Positions 53,101-62,865 of a stretch of DNA of 64,000 nucleotides are shown here, in pieces. The stretch's first letter is position 1, and every line of letters starts with the position of its first letter. The position numbers and the translations under genes were made by a program. This DNA comes from CBDHEY01 sp965262305 (GTDB taxonomy: Bacteria; Pseudomonadota; Gammaproteobacteria; Pseudomonadales; Cellvibrionaceae), in assembly GCA_965262305.1 (NCBI GenBank), contig CBDHEY010000002.1, positions 1,736,001 through 1,800,000 on the forward strand. Direction: 5' to 3'. Under the pieces are notes generated by a model that ran no database searches, was not told where the DNA came from, and saw nothing but the letters and a program-made list of their open reading frames with translations.

Positions 53101-55818
53101 TTACAATTCCGAAGAGATCTCCTCTTTTTCGACTAGTTTTGCGGCAGCCAAGTCTCTTGAATTACCATTTACTCTCGGGTCGTTGGCAGGACGAGGTATT
53201 GCTCTCGGGGTATGGCTGACATTCGCGGGCATAGAAGTGTCCAGCGCTCGTCCCTGTGTAAGTTCATATGGAACATTTGAAACAATAGTATCGGTTACGG
53301 GTCTCGGTTGTACTCTTGGGTCATTCATAGGCCTGGCATAGCTCTTAGGTTCTGGTTGACTTTCCGATTCAACAGCAGTGTCTTCTTTTGTTTTTTCTAT
53401 TGAATTTTTATCCAGAATTGGGTCTGCAACGTTGTCGTCTTTTTCACTTTTAGTACTTTCAGGTGCAGCTTCATTAAGAACATTATTTTTTGATTCTTGT
53501 AACTGAATGTTTTCCTTAACGGAAGTCTTAGTCTCTATTGCATTATCTTCAGAAGACGCTGAAGCAACGGGTTTACTTTCAGCTTTTTCGTCGATATCTG
53601 CTGCTGGAGTAGAATCGTGACTATCTTGATTTGAAGGCTCTACTACCGTCTTTTCAAACTTATTTTCGACAACTTCAACAGGAACCTTTGCAGTCTCTGA
53701 TTGATTCGCGGTGTCATTCACGTCTTTATTAATATTTTCTTCGATTTCAGGTCGCTCACCTCTAACTCTTTGTTGGTTTCTACCCCGACGGTTATTTGGT
53801 CGTTTTTTGGGCGAGTTTGAATTTTCTGACGCCTTATTCTCTGAACCATTGTTTTCCTGCGCTTTCTTCTGGTTATTGTTGCGCTTATCTTTATTTTCCT
53901 GGTTTTTTTCATTTCTTTCGTTGTTGCGTCTACGATTGTTTCTCTTCGAATTTTTATTGCCTTCGGATTTTGATTGATGACCTAAATTATCAGAGATTTC
54001 ATTAGCGTTAGCGTTCTGCCGGCGTTGATTTTTACGCGGACGATTATTGTTATTCTTATTCGGGCGGCCTTTTTGGTGTCGCTTACGATTATTTGGCGCT
54101 GGTTTAACTTCGGGCTCTTTTACAAACAGTCCTTTCAATATTGCGATGAACTGAGCAAATACACTTGGTGTTTTAGCCTTGGGTTTGGCTTTTGGTGCGG
54201 GCGGGGCCGAGTTGACTTCCACCTGCTGTACCGCTGGTTTTGGTATATTTGCAAGCGACTGTTTGCTTTGTTCATCTTTGACTGCTTCTTCTTCGCTTTC
54301 ATGACTATAGTTGATTTTATAGCTAGTCTCGGCAGAATTTTCGTCGTCGTCTCGCAAACGCTGCACTTCATAATGCGGCGTCATCATATCCGGGTTCGGC
54401 AAAATCACGACCATAGTGTTGTGCCGAGTTTCAATAGTTGAGATTGCGCGACGCTTTTCGTTAAGTAGATAAGTCGCCACTGGAACTGGCACTATTGCGC
54501 GAATTTCAGCACTCCGCTCTTTTTGAGCTTCTTCTTCCATAAGGCGTAAAATAGATAGTGCTAAAGACTTGGTTCCACGAATGGTACCTTGACCAGAGCA
54601 TCTAGGGCAGACTTTAGATGTTGTTTCGCCAAGCGATGGCCGCAACCTTTGTCGAGACATTTCTAAAAGTCCAAAGCGGGATATTCGGCCAACCTGGACA
54701 CGAGCTCTATCCATCTGAAGCGCTTCTTTCATTCGGTTTTCAACAGCTCGTTGGTTTTTAACAGGCTGCATGTCAATGAAGTCAATAACAACTAAGCCAC
54801 CCATGTCCCGAAGTCGCAATTGTCGCGCAATTTCGTCAGCCGCTTCTAGATTTGTTTGTAGAGCTGTTTCTTCTATATCACCACCTTTAGTGGCTCGAGA
54901 AGAGTTTATGTCGATACTAATCAATGCTTCAGTGACATCAATAACGATTGAACCGCCGGAGGGAAGCTTTACTTCACGTTCAAAAGCGGTTTCTATTTGT
55001 CCTTCTATTTGGAATCGATTGAAAAGAGGAACATCTTCTTTGTAGAGCTTAACCTTACTATGGTAATCCGGCATTACTTGACGAATAAATGTGGTTGCTA
55101 GATCGAATGTTTCCTTGTTATCAACCAAAACTTCACCAACATCTTGACGAAGATAATCCCTAATAGCGCGAATAACGACATTACTTTCTTGAAACAAGAA
55201 GCGAGGGGCTTCAGAAACTGAGGATTGTTCTTGAATTTTTTCCCATAGGCGACTAAGGAAATCTAAATCCCATTGTAATTCTTCAGAACTCCTACCAATA
55301 CCGGCGGTGCGAACTATAACTCCCATGCCTTTAGGCACTTCAATTTGTGACAAAGCCGCCTTCAGATCAGCTCGTTCATCGCCATCGATACGTCTTGAAA
55401 TTCCACCAGCCCGAGGGTTATTTGGCATTAACACCAAGTATCTACCAGCAAGACTTACAAATGTGGTTAATGCAGCTCCTTTATTACCACGTTCTTCCTT
55501 ATCGACTTGAACAACAACTTCCATTCCCTCTTCAACAACATCTTTAATCTTGATGCGGCCGTCGATATCTTTGGGGTGTTTTAAGAAGTACTCTCTAGAA
55601 ATTTCTTTTATAGGTAGGAAGCCGTGGCGTTCTGCGCCATAATCTACGAACGCCGCTTCCAAACTTGGCTCGATTCGTGTGATTTTTCCCTTATAAATGT
55701 TGGCTTTTTTTTGCTCTCTTAAACGGTTTTCAATGTCTAGATCGTATAACCATTGACCATCGACTAGTGCTACACGAAGCTCTTCAGGCTGCGTAGCATT
55801 TATTAACATTCTCTTCAT
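53101..55818 (-). CDS. rne: Ribonuclease E
   Basis: 905 residues; the endonuclease core of the RNA degradosome. The catalytic half (1-~500) has MKRMLINATQPEELRVALVD, an S1 domain (KANIYKGKITRIEPSLEAAFVDYGAERHGFLP), the catalytic aspartates in SIDINSSRATKG and VVIDFIDMQ, and the Zn-link CPRCSG. The rest is a low-complexity scaffold: a strongly basic Asn/Arg stretch (RNA binding), an acidic Glu/Ser part, and two related C-terminal blocks (ARPMNDPRVQPRP and PRPANDPRVNGN). The upstream gap is 976 bp, leaving room for an autoregulatory leader. Confidence 0.97.
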   Translation of the reverse strand: MKRMLINATQPEELRVALVDGQWLYDLDIENRLREQKKANIYKGKITRIEPSLEAAFVDYGAERHGFLPIKEISREYFLKHPKDIDGRIKIKDVVEEGMEVVVQVDKEERGNKGAALTTFVSLAGRYLVLMPNNPRAGGISRRIDGDERADLKAALSQIEVPKGMGVIVRTAGIGRSSEELQWDLDFLSRLWEKIQEQSSVSEAPRFLFQESNVVIRAIRDYLRQDVGEVLVDNKETFDLATTFIRQVMPDYHSKVKLYKEDVPLFNRFQIEGQIETAFEREVKLPSGGSIVIDVTEALISIDINSSRATKGGDIEETALQTNLEAADEIARQLRLRDMGGLVVIDFIDMQPVKNQRAVENRMKEALQMDRARVQVGRISRFGLLEMSRQRLRPSLGETTSKVCPRCSGQGTIRGTKSLALSILRLMEEEAQKERSAEIRAIVPVPVATYLLNEKRRAISTIETRHNTMVVILPNPDMMTPHYEVQRLRDDDENSAETSYKINYSHESEEEAVKDEQSKQSLANIPKPAVQQVEVNSAPPAPKAKPKAKTPSVFAQFIAILKGLFVKEPEVKPAPNNRKRHQKGRPNKNNNNRPRKNQRRQNANANEISDNLGHQSKSEGNKNSKRNNRRRNNERNEKNQENKDKRNNNQKKAQENNGSENKASENSNSPKKRPNNRRGRNQQRVRGERPEIEENINKDVNDTANQSETAKVPVEVVENKFEKTVVEPSNQDSHDSTPAADIDEKAESKPVASASSEDNAIETKTSVKENIQLQESKNNVLNEAAPESTKSEKDDNVADPILDKNSIEKTKEDTAVESESQPEPKSYARPMNDPRVQPRPVTDTIVSNVPYELTQGRALDTSMPANVSHTPRAIPRPANDPRVNGNSRDLAAAKLVEKEEISSEL

Positions 55819-56794
55819 TAATTGTCTGCTCTGTTTATAAACACAGACTCGTGAATCGCCGAGAAAAGGAGAGAAAATATGAAGTTTGAACTATCTGCCG
55901 GTGAACGAATATGCTTCTATAAACCTTTTGGCAGCAAATCACAGCAAAAAACGGTTGCTTATTTAACGTATTTGGGCAAATCCACTCATGCTTGAATCAG
56001 TTTTTTTCTGCAGTTTTTAACTCTTTAGCTTTCTTAAAATTCAAGGTTGTTAGAATTAGCGCTTAGCTTTACTTTTTCCAAGCACAAAATGATCGTTTTT
56101 TTCAACGACCATTCAAAATCTAATCTGAACCACAATAGAAGCTCAACCACCGCTTAACTTAATATTTTAATTCTTTGTCACTTCTTATTTAACAGTTTTC
56201 ACCGGAAAACCAACTAAATTCAATTGCGATAACCAAATGTTTTATCGAGGAAAAGATACGCTGTTATGTAAATCTGAAGTTATTAAATGCGCTTTAATCA
56301 TTTATTTGTAAAACTTCTCTTGTAACTTTCCAGCTGAGTGGCTATATCGTTTGTCTTAAAGTCAGATTTCCTATCGTATTAACCTGTATTCACTCGTTAG
56401 TGGAAAATTCGGTAGGTTGATATACGGCGGGAAAACGTAATAATAGAATATTCTCTTTTTCTATTTTGATGCACTAAGTGCTGTGTTGTTTTCTAGTTCT
56501 ATACTCCGCCTTATTTTTAAGGTGAAGCGCCTAATTATTTCTAATCCCATTTCAGCAACGTGACGTCTAGAATGATTTTCAGGTCTTTATGGTCGCCGCT
56601 GTTTGATTCGGGTAATCAGCGTTAAATCACAAAAGCTTTAAGACAAGCCCGTAACCCACTGATTGCTAATGAATATAACACCTAAAGTCTTTCCTTTCAA
56701 ATGGGTATTTAAGCTAAATCTGATCTGTGACTATAAATTGAGGCATATAAAGATTATCATTTCGAGGTTTTAAATTCGGAATTTTCCCTGATAT
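55819..56794. other. 976-bp divergent intergenic region rne/rluC
   Basis: No open reading frame of note. It must hold the promoters of both genes. In E. coli rne has a long leader whose hairpins bind RNase E for autoregulation, so part of this region is probably the rne leader. Near rluC a TATAAA at ~56733 could be its -10. I could not identify conserved leader hairpins by eye. Confidence 0.5.
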
Positions 56795-57748
56795 ATGCCT
56801 GCAAAAGTCAGATTTGCGACAATTGAAGCCGACAGTGCTGGTCAGAGACTAGATAATTATTTGCTAAAGACTTTAAAAGGTACGCCTAAGTCTTTGATTT
56901 ATAAGATTATAAGAAAAGGCGAGGTTAGAGTTAATAAGGGACGTGCTAAACCAGATAGGAAACTCAACCTTGGTGACCAAATCAGAATTCCTCCCGTCTC
57001 CTTGGGAGAAAGTACTCAAACTCCCTTAGCCGGAGACCGACTAATCGAACTAGTCCAATCTTCAATTCTGTTCGAAAACGAAAGTTTTATGGTAATTAAC
57101 AAACCTTCTGGGCTTGCGGTTCATGGTGGAAGTGGGATTAACTTGGGGCTAATAGAGACTGTTCGTCAGCTAGCTAGGAAACAAGAAAATAAATCCTCTC
57201 CGATGCGCGAATTAGTTCATCGGCTCGATAGAGACACTTCTGGTTGTATTTTAATCGCTAAGAAACGCTCAATGCTCACTTATTTGCATGGATTACTTCG
57301 CGAAGAACATAAAGTTGAAAAAACTTACCAAGCCTTGGTTGCTGGAAACTGGCCAGAAAAAAAACAAATAATAAAAGCGCCTTTGCATAAGAATGAATTA
57401 CAAAGTGGCGAGAGAGTAGTGCGGGTAAACCCCTTGGGGAAGGCGTCTGAAACACATTTTCGGGTGCTAGAACGTTATGAAAGTACAACATTCATGGAAG
57501 CATTACCGATTACTGGCCGTACTCACCAAATTCGTGTCCATGCGCAACATGCAAAGCATCCCTTAGTTGGGGATGATAAATACGGTTTTGATGATGTGAA
57601 CAAAGATATGAAGAAAATTGGTGCTAAACGCTTATTTCTTCATGCATATTCGCTCAGATTTAATCTTCCAGATGGTGAGACATTTAGGATCGTAGCACCT
57701 TTACCGAAGGATCTCTGCGTGGTTCTTCAGAGATTGGGCGAAGTGTAA
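56795..57748 (+). CDS. rluC: 23S rRNA pseudouridine synthase RluC
   Basis: Makes pseudouridines 955, 2504 and 2580 in 23S rRNA. It has 317 residues (E. coli 319). An N-terminal S4 domain (QRLDNYLLKTLKGTPKSLIYKIIRKGEVRVNKGRAKPD) is followed by the catalytic motif LVHRLDRDTSGCILIAKK and TGRTHQIRVHAQHAKHPLVGDDKYG. Position opposite rne is conserved. A HAD phosphatase follows after 20 bp. Confidence 0.96.
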   Translation: MPAKVRFATIEADSAGQRLDNYLLKTLKGTPKSLIYKIIRKGEVRVNKGRAKPDRKLNLGDQIRIPPVSLGESTQTPLAGDRLIELVQSSILFENESFMVINKPSGLAVHGGSGINLGLIETVRQLARKQENKSSPMRELVHRLDRDTSGCILIAKKRSMLTYLHGLLREEHKVEKTYQALVAGNWPEKKQIIKAPLHKNELQSGERVVRVNPLGKASETHFRVLERYESTTFMEALPITGRTHQIRVHAQHAKHPLVGDDKYGFDDVNKDMKKIGAKRLFLHAYSLRFNLPDGETFRIVAPLPKDLCVVLQRLGEV

Positions 57749-57768
57749 TTTAAGGTATTAGAGGTTTT

Positions 57769-58416
57769 ATGTTATTTATATTTGATTGGGATGGAACCGT
57801 TTGTGACTCTACTGGAAAGATTGTGCTATGCATGCAAAGAGCCGCTAATGATATAGGCATAGAGGTATTGGAGCCCGATGTAATCAAAAATATTATTGGG
57901 TTGGGCTTGCCAGAAGCGCTTGTGACTCTTTATCCGCATTTAGATGTTGAAAAGCAAAGTCAGTTGACTGCAAGCTATTCTTCGCATTTTCTAAAGGATG
58001 ATGTTTCTAATCCAACGCAATTATTTGAAGGCGCTCTAGATACTTTGAAACAACTTAAAGAAAACGGATTTAAACTTGCTGTTGCAACAGGAAAAAGTCG
58101 TCGAGGCTTGAATCGTGTGCTCGAACAATTAGATTTATCTAATTTTTTTGATGCTACTCGCTGTGCTGATGAGACAGAATCAAAACCTCATCCCAAAATG
58201 TTACAAGAACTGCTTGTCGAATTTAATGTTGATTCACGGCGATCCGTTATGATTGGTGATACGGAATATGATATGGAGATGGCCGAACGAATAGGTATGC
58301 CACGAATTGCTGTAAGTTATGGTGCTCACCATATCGATAGACTAGTAAAATATGATCCGATCTTGTGTATTGATCATTTTAGTCAAATAGAAAATTTTAA
58401 GTTTAGTAAATCTTGA
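57769..58416 (+). CDS. HAD-superfamily phosphatase
   Basis: 215 residues. The four HAD motifs are FDWDGTVCDST, AVATGKSRRGLNR, Lys in ESKPHPKM, and MIGDTEYDMEMAERIGMP. It looks like the phosphoglycolate-phosphatase-like proteins that follow rluC in Pseudomonas. Probably co-transcribed with rluC. Substrate unknown. Convergent with yheS, 12 bp between. Confidence 0.88.
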   Translation: MLFIFDWDGTVCDSTGKIVLCMQRAANDIGIEVLEPDVIKNIIGLGLPEALVTLYPHLDVEKQSQLTASYSSHFLKDDVSNPTQLFEGALDTLKQLKENGFKLAVATGKSRRGLNRVLEQLDLSNFFDATRCADETESKPHPKMLQELLVEFNVDSRRSVMIGDTEYDMEMAERIGMPRIAVSYGAHHIDRLVKYDPILCIDHFSQIENFKFSKS

Positions 58417-58427
58417 ATTATTAAAGA

Positions 58428-60305
58428 TTATTGAAACGCCTCTAACTCTTCGCTCTTCTGCATCCACTCTTCTTCCACCGAGTCTAACTCACTTTTTAAC
58501 TTCGCTTGTTCTTTGAGATTTTTATTTAGCTCTAATTTATCTTCATATATTTGAGGATCCAAAAGTCTTTTCTCGATAACATCAAGTTTTGATTGTAGTT
58601 TCCCCAAATCTTTTTCAAGCTTCTTAACCGCGTTTGTAAGAGGTTTTATTTTATCTCTATTGTGAGCTGCAATCTGGCGTTGTTCTTTTTTATCTCTGTT
58701 TTTTGATGAATTTGAAGAAAAAGTATCTTCGTTAGTTTCCTCTGGTTTGTTTAACAACCATTTTTGATAGTCTTCTAGATTTCCTTCAAAAACATCTGCT
58801 TTTCCTGAATCAACAAGTAAAAAGTCATCGACCGTATTTTTAAGCAAGTGGCGGTCATGAGAGACTACAACGATGGCACCCTCAAATTCTTGAAGCGCCA
58901 TAGTCAGCGCATGGCGCATTTCTAAATCCAAGTGATTCGTCGGTTCATCTAATAATAATAGATTAGGTTTTTGCCATGCGACCATAGCCAAGGCTAAACG
59001 CGCCTTTTCACCACCCGAAAAGTGTTCGATTTCTTCAAAAACACGATCGCCTTGAAAGCCATAACCACCTAGAAAATTTCGTATTTCTTGTTCACTAGCA
59101 TTAGGCGATATTCTTCTAATATGTAAAAAGCAGGACGCATGAATATCCAGTGATTCCAATTGATGTTGCGCGAAATAGCCAAGCTTTAAATGTGAGGCTT
59201 CTATTCGCTCCCCATTGAGCAGTGAAATTTCTTTTGATAAGGATTTAATTAAAGTGGATTTCCCGGCGCCATTGTGGCCTAGCAAGCCAAGTCGAGTTGT
59301 GCTTAGAATAGAAAAATTGATTTTAGATACAATCGGGGTTTCACCATAACCTATATCAGCCATATCGAGACTTAATAGTGTTTGCGGAAGTTTTTCTGGT
59401 TCTGGAAATTTAAAGGTAAACGGAGAATCAATGTGCGCCGGAGCAATTTTTTCCATTCTCTCGAGTTCTTTTAAGCGACTTTGAGCTTGTTTTGCTTTAG
59501 TGGCTTTCGCTCTGAAACGGCGAACAAAATTTTCAATTTCGGCTATTCGTGTTTGTTGTTTTTCAAATGCGGCAGATTGCTGCGCGAGGCGCTCGGCTTT
59601 CTGCCTTTCATAGGCTGAATAGTTTCCAACATATTCGACTAGTTTTAAATTTTCTATGTTTACAGTATGAGAAATGACGTTGTCTAAAAAATCTCTATCA
59701 TGAGAAATAATTAGTAAAGTGCCTTTGTAGCTATTTAGCCATTGTTCTAGCCAAAGAGTAGCATCTAAATCAAGATGGTTTGTAGGCTCGTCAAGAAGTA
59801 GAAGATCCGATCGACACATAAGTGCTTGTGCTAAATTAAGTCTAATTCGCCATCCTCCAGAAAAATCAGATACAGGTCTTGAATGATCAGATGTTTTAAA
59901 ACCTAAACCATGTAATAATTTTTCTGCACGTGGTTGTGCCGTATATCCGTCCACTTGTTCCATTCGGTCAAACAACTTAGCAAGTTTATTCCCATCATCC
60001 CCGGCTGCCGTAATTTGATTTTCAATTTCTCTAAGTTCTGCGTCGCCATCTATAACATAGTCGACCGCGCAAGAATCACTTACTCCCACTTCCTGAGCCA
60101 TGTGGGAAATTTGCCAATTTTTAGGAATCTCAATACTTCCTGTGTCTTCATGTAATTGACCAAGCAACAGCTTAAATAGGGTAGATTTTCCTGCTCCATT
60201 AGCACCAATAATTCCCCACTTTTGGGATGTGTGAATGGTCAAATTGGTGTTTTCTAAAAGTTGTTTAGTCCCTCTTTGAAAACTAATATCCTGAAGTTTA
60301 ATCAT
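58428..60305 (-). CDS. yheS: ABC-F ATPase YheS
   Basis: 625 residues with two ATP-binding cassettes and no membrane helices. Walker A motifs are GIIGANGAGKSTLFKL and GLLGHNGAGKSTLIKS, signatures DFSGGWRIRLNLAQAL and HFSGGEKARLALAM, Walker B LLLLDEPTNHLDL twice. The linker (RFRAKATKAKQAQSRLKELERM) and the C-terminal coiled coil match YheS. ABC-F proteins bind the ribosome E site and relieve stalling. Its start overlaps the stop of the GNAT gene by 8 bp. Confidence 0.93.
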   Translation of the reverse strand: MIKLQDISFQRGTKQLLENTNLTIHTSQKWGIIGANGAGKSTLFKLLLGQLHEDTGSIEIPKNWQISHMAQEVGVSDSCAVDYVIDGDAELREIENQITAAGDDGNKLAKLFDRMEQVDGYTAQPRAEKLLHGLGFKTSDHSRPVSDFSGGWRIRLNLAQALMCRSDLLLLDEPTNHLDLDATLWLEQWLNSYKGTLLIISHDRDFLDNVISHTVNIENLKLVEYVGNYSAYERQKAERLAQQSAAFEKQQTRIAEIENFVRRFRAKATKAKQAQSRLKELERMEKIAPAHIDSPFTFKFPEPEKLPQTLLSLDMADIGYGETPIVSKINFSILSTTRLGLLGHNGAGKSTLIKSLSKEISLLNGERIEASHLKLGYFAQHQLESLDIHASCFLHIRRISPNASEQEIRNFLGGYGFQGDRVFEEIEHFSGGEKARLALAMVAWQKPNLLLLDEPTNHLDLEMRHALTMALQEFEGAIVVVSHDRHLLKNTVDDFLLVDSGKADVFEGNLEDYQKWLLNKPEETNEDTFSSNSSKNRDKKEQRQIAAHNRDKIKPLTNAVKKLEKDLGKLQSKLDVIEKRLLDPQIYEDKLELNKNLKEQAKLKSELDSVEEEWMQKSEELEAFQ

Positions 60306-60819
60306 ATTTAATCTCTTTTTGCCAAAATAGGGCTATTCCAGTTTGTGGCATCAGTTCGTAACCTTTAAATCCAAATTTTTTGTATGCCGCTTGAGCTGAA
60401 TGATTTTCTTCAAGTACCTCGAGCGTTAATTTACAGAATTGTTTTTTTCGGCAATAATTTTCAAGAAAATTAAGCATCAAATTTGCAACACCCAACCCCC
60501 GGTAATTTTCATGCACGACAAAATCATGAATATTCATAAGTGGACGTGCTTTAAAAGTCGAAAAACCTTCGAAGCAATTCATTAAGCCAATAGGTAAGTT
60601 ATGCCTATCGTTTTGAATTTTTGCAATAAATGAATAGGCAAAAGGTTTTTCATGCATTGCTATAAGGTTTTTTTTAAGAATATCCTCATTTAACTCTGAG
60701 TTCCCCCCCATTGGATCACTCGAATAGTGGCGAAGTAAAAATTTAAAACCATTAACATCTGCTTCATCGTTAAAATTCAATTCTGATACGATTATATTGT
60801 TGTTTAATTGAGCATTCAT
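60298..60819 (-). CDS. GNAT-family N-acetyltransferase
   Basis: 173 residues. The acetyl-CoA motif is DFVVHENYRGLGVANLMLNFLENYC, followed by LTLEVLEENHSAQAAYKKFGFKGYE. The substrate is unknown. It overlaps the cmoB stop by 4 bp and the yheS start by 8 bp, forming a tight operon cmoA-cmoB-GNAT-yheS. Confidence 0.88.
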   Translation of the reverse strand: MNAQLNNNIIVSELNFNDEADVNGFKFLLRHYSSDPMGGNSELNEDILKKNLIAMHEKPFAYSFIAKIQNDRHNLPIGLMNCFEGFSTFKARPLMNIHDFVVHENYRGLGVANLMLNFLENYCRKKQFCKLTLEVLEENHSAQAAYKKFGFKGYELMPQTGIALFWQKEIKYD

Positions 60820-61796
60820 TTTTTGGGTAGGTTCGCAATAAAAATCCCACGCAGTGGTGCAGGGTATCCTTCAATGGTTTTGTTTTTGTCCATGGGATCG
60901 AGAAAATCCTTTAGTGAAAGATATTCCATCCATTCAGTCGCACGTTGTTCTTCTAAACTGGTTTGGTTTATATTGACGCAGCGTACATTCTCAAAGCCAC
61001 ATTTTTTCATCCAAGAAATTAAGGCAGAAGCGCTTGGTAAAAACCAAACATTGTTCATTTGAGCATATCGACCTTCCGGTACCAATACGCTATTTTGGTC
61101 ACCTTCTATTATAAGCGTTTCCAATACCAACTCACCGCCTGGTTTTAAGGTAGTTTTTAATTGACGTAGATGATCAATAGGGGACGGGCGATGGTAGAGC
61201 ACTCCCATCGAGAAAGTGGTGTCAAAAGCGTTTAAATTTTTAGGAATTGACTCTATTCCAATAGGTAAAAGATCAACGGGACAATCCTTAAGAAAATGTT
61301 TGATCATATAAAATTGTACGACAAACCTTGGCGAAGGATCGATACCAATGACTCTTCGGGTTTTTTCTCCAAGCATTCTCAGCATATGATAACCATTGCC
61401 ACATCCTACATCCAACACTGTGCGATCTTTCAAAGATGAAATATGCTGATTTAATCGATCCCATTTCCAATCAGAACGCCATTCCGTGTTTATATCAATT
61501 CCGAAAATATTATAAGGTCCCTTGCGCCAAGGAATTAATCGGCGAAACGCCTGTTGTATAAGTTCTGAATGATTCTCGCTTATATCTTCTGATTTACCGA
61601 TAGTGATTGATTTGTTTAGCTCCAAACAAGAGGGTTTCGAATCCGGCAAAATTGCTAGAGCTTCATACCATTCGGGTAAGTCGCCGTATCGCTTAATGGA
61701 TAAACCAGTTTGTATTTGTGACGGCAGACGATTCGCCCATTCTTTAAACCGAGCGTGGTTTTCCATAAATGAGATTAGGTCAGAGTAATCAATCAT
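60816..61796 (-). CDS. cmoB: tRNA U34 carboxymethyltransferase CmoB
   Basis: Uses carboxy-SAM from CmoA to turn 5-hydroxyuridine-34 into cmo5U in tRNA, widening wobble decoding. It has 326 residues (E. coli 323). The cofactor loop is VLDVGCGNGYHMLRMLGE; FGIDINTEWRSDWKWDR and FDTTFSMGVLYHRPSPIDHL are diagnostic. 24 bp after cmoA. Confidence 0.96.
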   Translation of the reverse strand: MIDYSDLISFMENHARFKEWANRLPSQIQTGLSIKRYGDLPEWYEALAILPDSKPSCLELNKSITIGKSEDISENHSELIQQAFRRLIPWRKGPYNIFGIDINTEWRSDWKWDRLNQHISSLKDRTVLDVGCGNGYHMLRMLGEKTRRVIGIDPSPRFVVQFYMIKHFLKDCPVDLLPIGIESIPKNLNAFDTTFSMGVLYHRPSPIDHLRQLKTTLKPGGELVLETLIIEGDQNSVLVPEGRYAQMNNVWFLPSASALISWMKKCGFENVRCVNINQTSLEEQRATEWMEYLSLKDFLDPMDKNKTIEGYPAPLRGIFIANLPKK

Positions 61797-61820
61797 GATG
61801 AGCCTTAATAATTAATACGA

Positions 61821-62564
61821 TTATTTAAATGCAATTATCGATGCAAAATTAAAGCACTGAAACCAGATATCTATGCCTTTAAATCCGATAGAACTCAATC
61901 GTTCACGATGCTCTCTCAATGTTTCGGGGACTAATATGTTTTCGATGGACTCGCGTTTTTGTGCAATTTCTAGATCACTATAGCCATTTGCTCGTTTAAA
62001 GTGATGGTGGAGTTCTCGCATCAGACTGTCGTGTTGCTGATCGTCGAAACTTAGCTTTTCAGAAAGGATGAGTATTCCGCCATTGATCATTGAGTTGTAG
62101 ATATTAGTTAATAATGATTCTCGTTTCTCAATAGAGACGAATTGTAATGTAAAGTTTAAAACACACACAGACATAGGCTTAAAAACTGTACTTTCTATGT
62201 CTGAGTATTCAAGGATTACTGGGTTTTCGGCTGCATCAGCATCAATAAGCATTTTGCACCTTTTGAGCATTTCCGTTGAATTATCTACCCCAACGATCAC
62301 CACTTCTGGGCGATTAATTGCGTGCCGCATAGCCATGATGGATGCACCGAGCGAGCAACCAAGATCATAGCAATGAGTATTGGGTTGAGCATAGTTAGCG
62401 GCTAGCTGACCTGTCATGTGCAAAATAGTACTGTAACCGGGAACGGATCGTTTAATCATGTCGGGGAAAACATCCACAACCTTGCTATCGAATACAAAAT
62501 CATTGACTTCTAGCATGGGTTTGGAAAATAGGGCGTCTTTTCCGGTATTAGTAGTATCTGGCAT
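61821..62564 (-). CDS. cmoA: Carboxy-SAM synthase CmoA
   Basis: Makes carboxy-S-adenosylmethionine from SAM and prephenate. It has 247 residues. Signatures: FVFDSKVVDVFPDMIKRSVPGY, CYDLGCSLGASIMAMRHAI (cofactor loop), VLNFTLQFV, and SEKLSFDDQQHDSLM. It heads the operon with cmoB. It is divergent from the response-regulator gene. Confidence 0.96.
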   Translation of the reverse strand: MPDTTNTGKDALFSKPMLEVNDFVFDSKVVDVFPDMIKRSVPGYSTILHMTGQLAANYAQPNTHCYDLGCSLGASIMAMRHAINRPEVVIVGVDNSTEMLKRCKMLIDADAAENPVILEYSDIESTVFKPMSVCVLNFTLQFVSIEKRESLLTNIYNSMINGGILILSEKLSFDDQQHDSLMRELHHHFKRANGYSDLEIAQKRESIENILVPETLREHRERLSSIGFKGIDIWFQCFNFASIIAFK

Positions 62565-62784
62565 GGGGTGACTTCTGTGAGCTTCAATAACGGATTGTTT
62601 ATATTAACTGGAACTCAAGGCGTTGGTTCAGAGTTTTCTAAAAAAGAGTGGCACGAAATATCGCACAAATGCTATGTAAAAGTACTTATAACATCTATCT
62701 AGTTAGCAATTATTATCGTTAAAACAATCCAGGCAGCTAAAGCAGCGTTTCATTTCAACAAGTTTTATATTCTAACTGTGATAG

Positions 62785-62813
62785 TTGTCAGTCACAATCT
62801 ACTACACTTAATT
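62785..62813 (+). promoter_or_regulatory. Candidate promoter of the REC-TPR gene
   Basis: TTGTCA (62785-62790), a 17-nt spacer and TTAATT (62808-62813), 53 nt before the ATG. The rest of the 62565-62865 gap shows nothing clear. Confidence 0.35.
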
Positions 62814-62865
62814 TGGTGACCTTCAACGTGTTGAGGGATGAGTATTTCGAAGAATTTAACACATC

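Noticed and set aside
53711..54441. Several plus-strand frames inside rne
   Set aside because: They are shadows of the low-complexity Asn/Lys/Arg-rich coding sequence.
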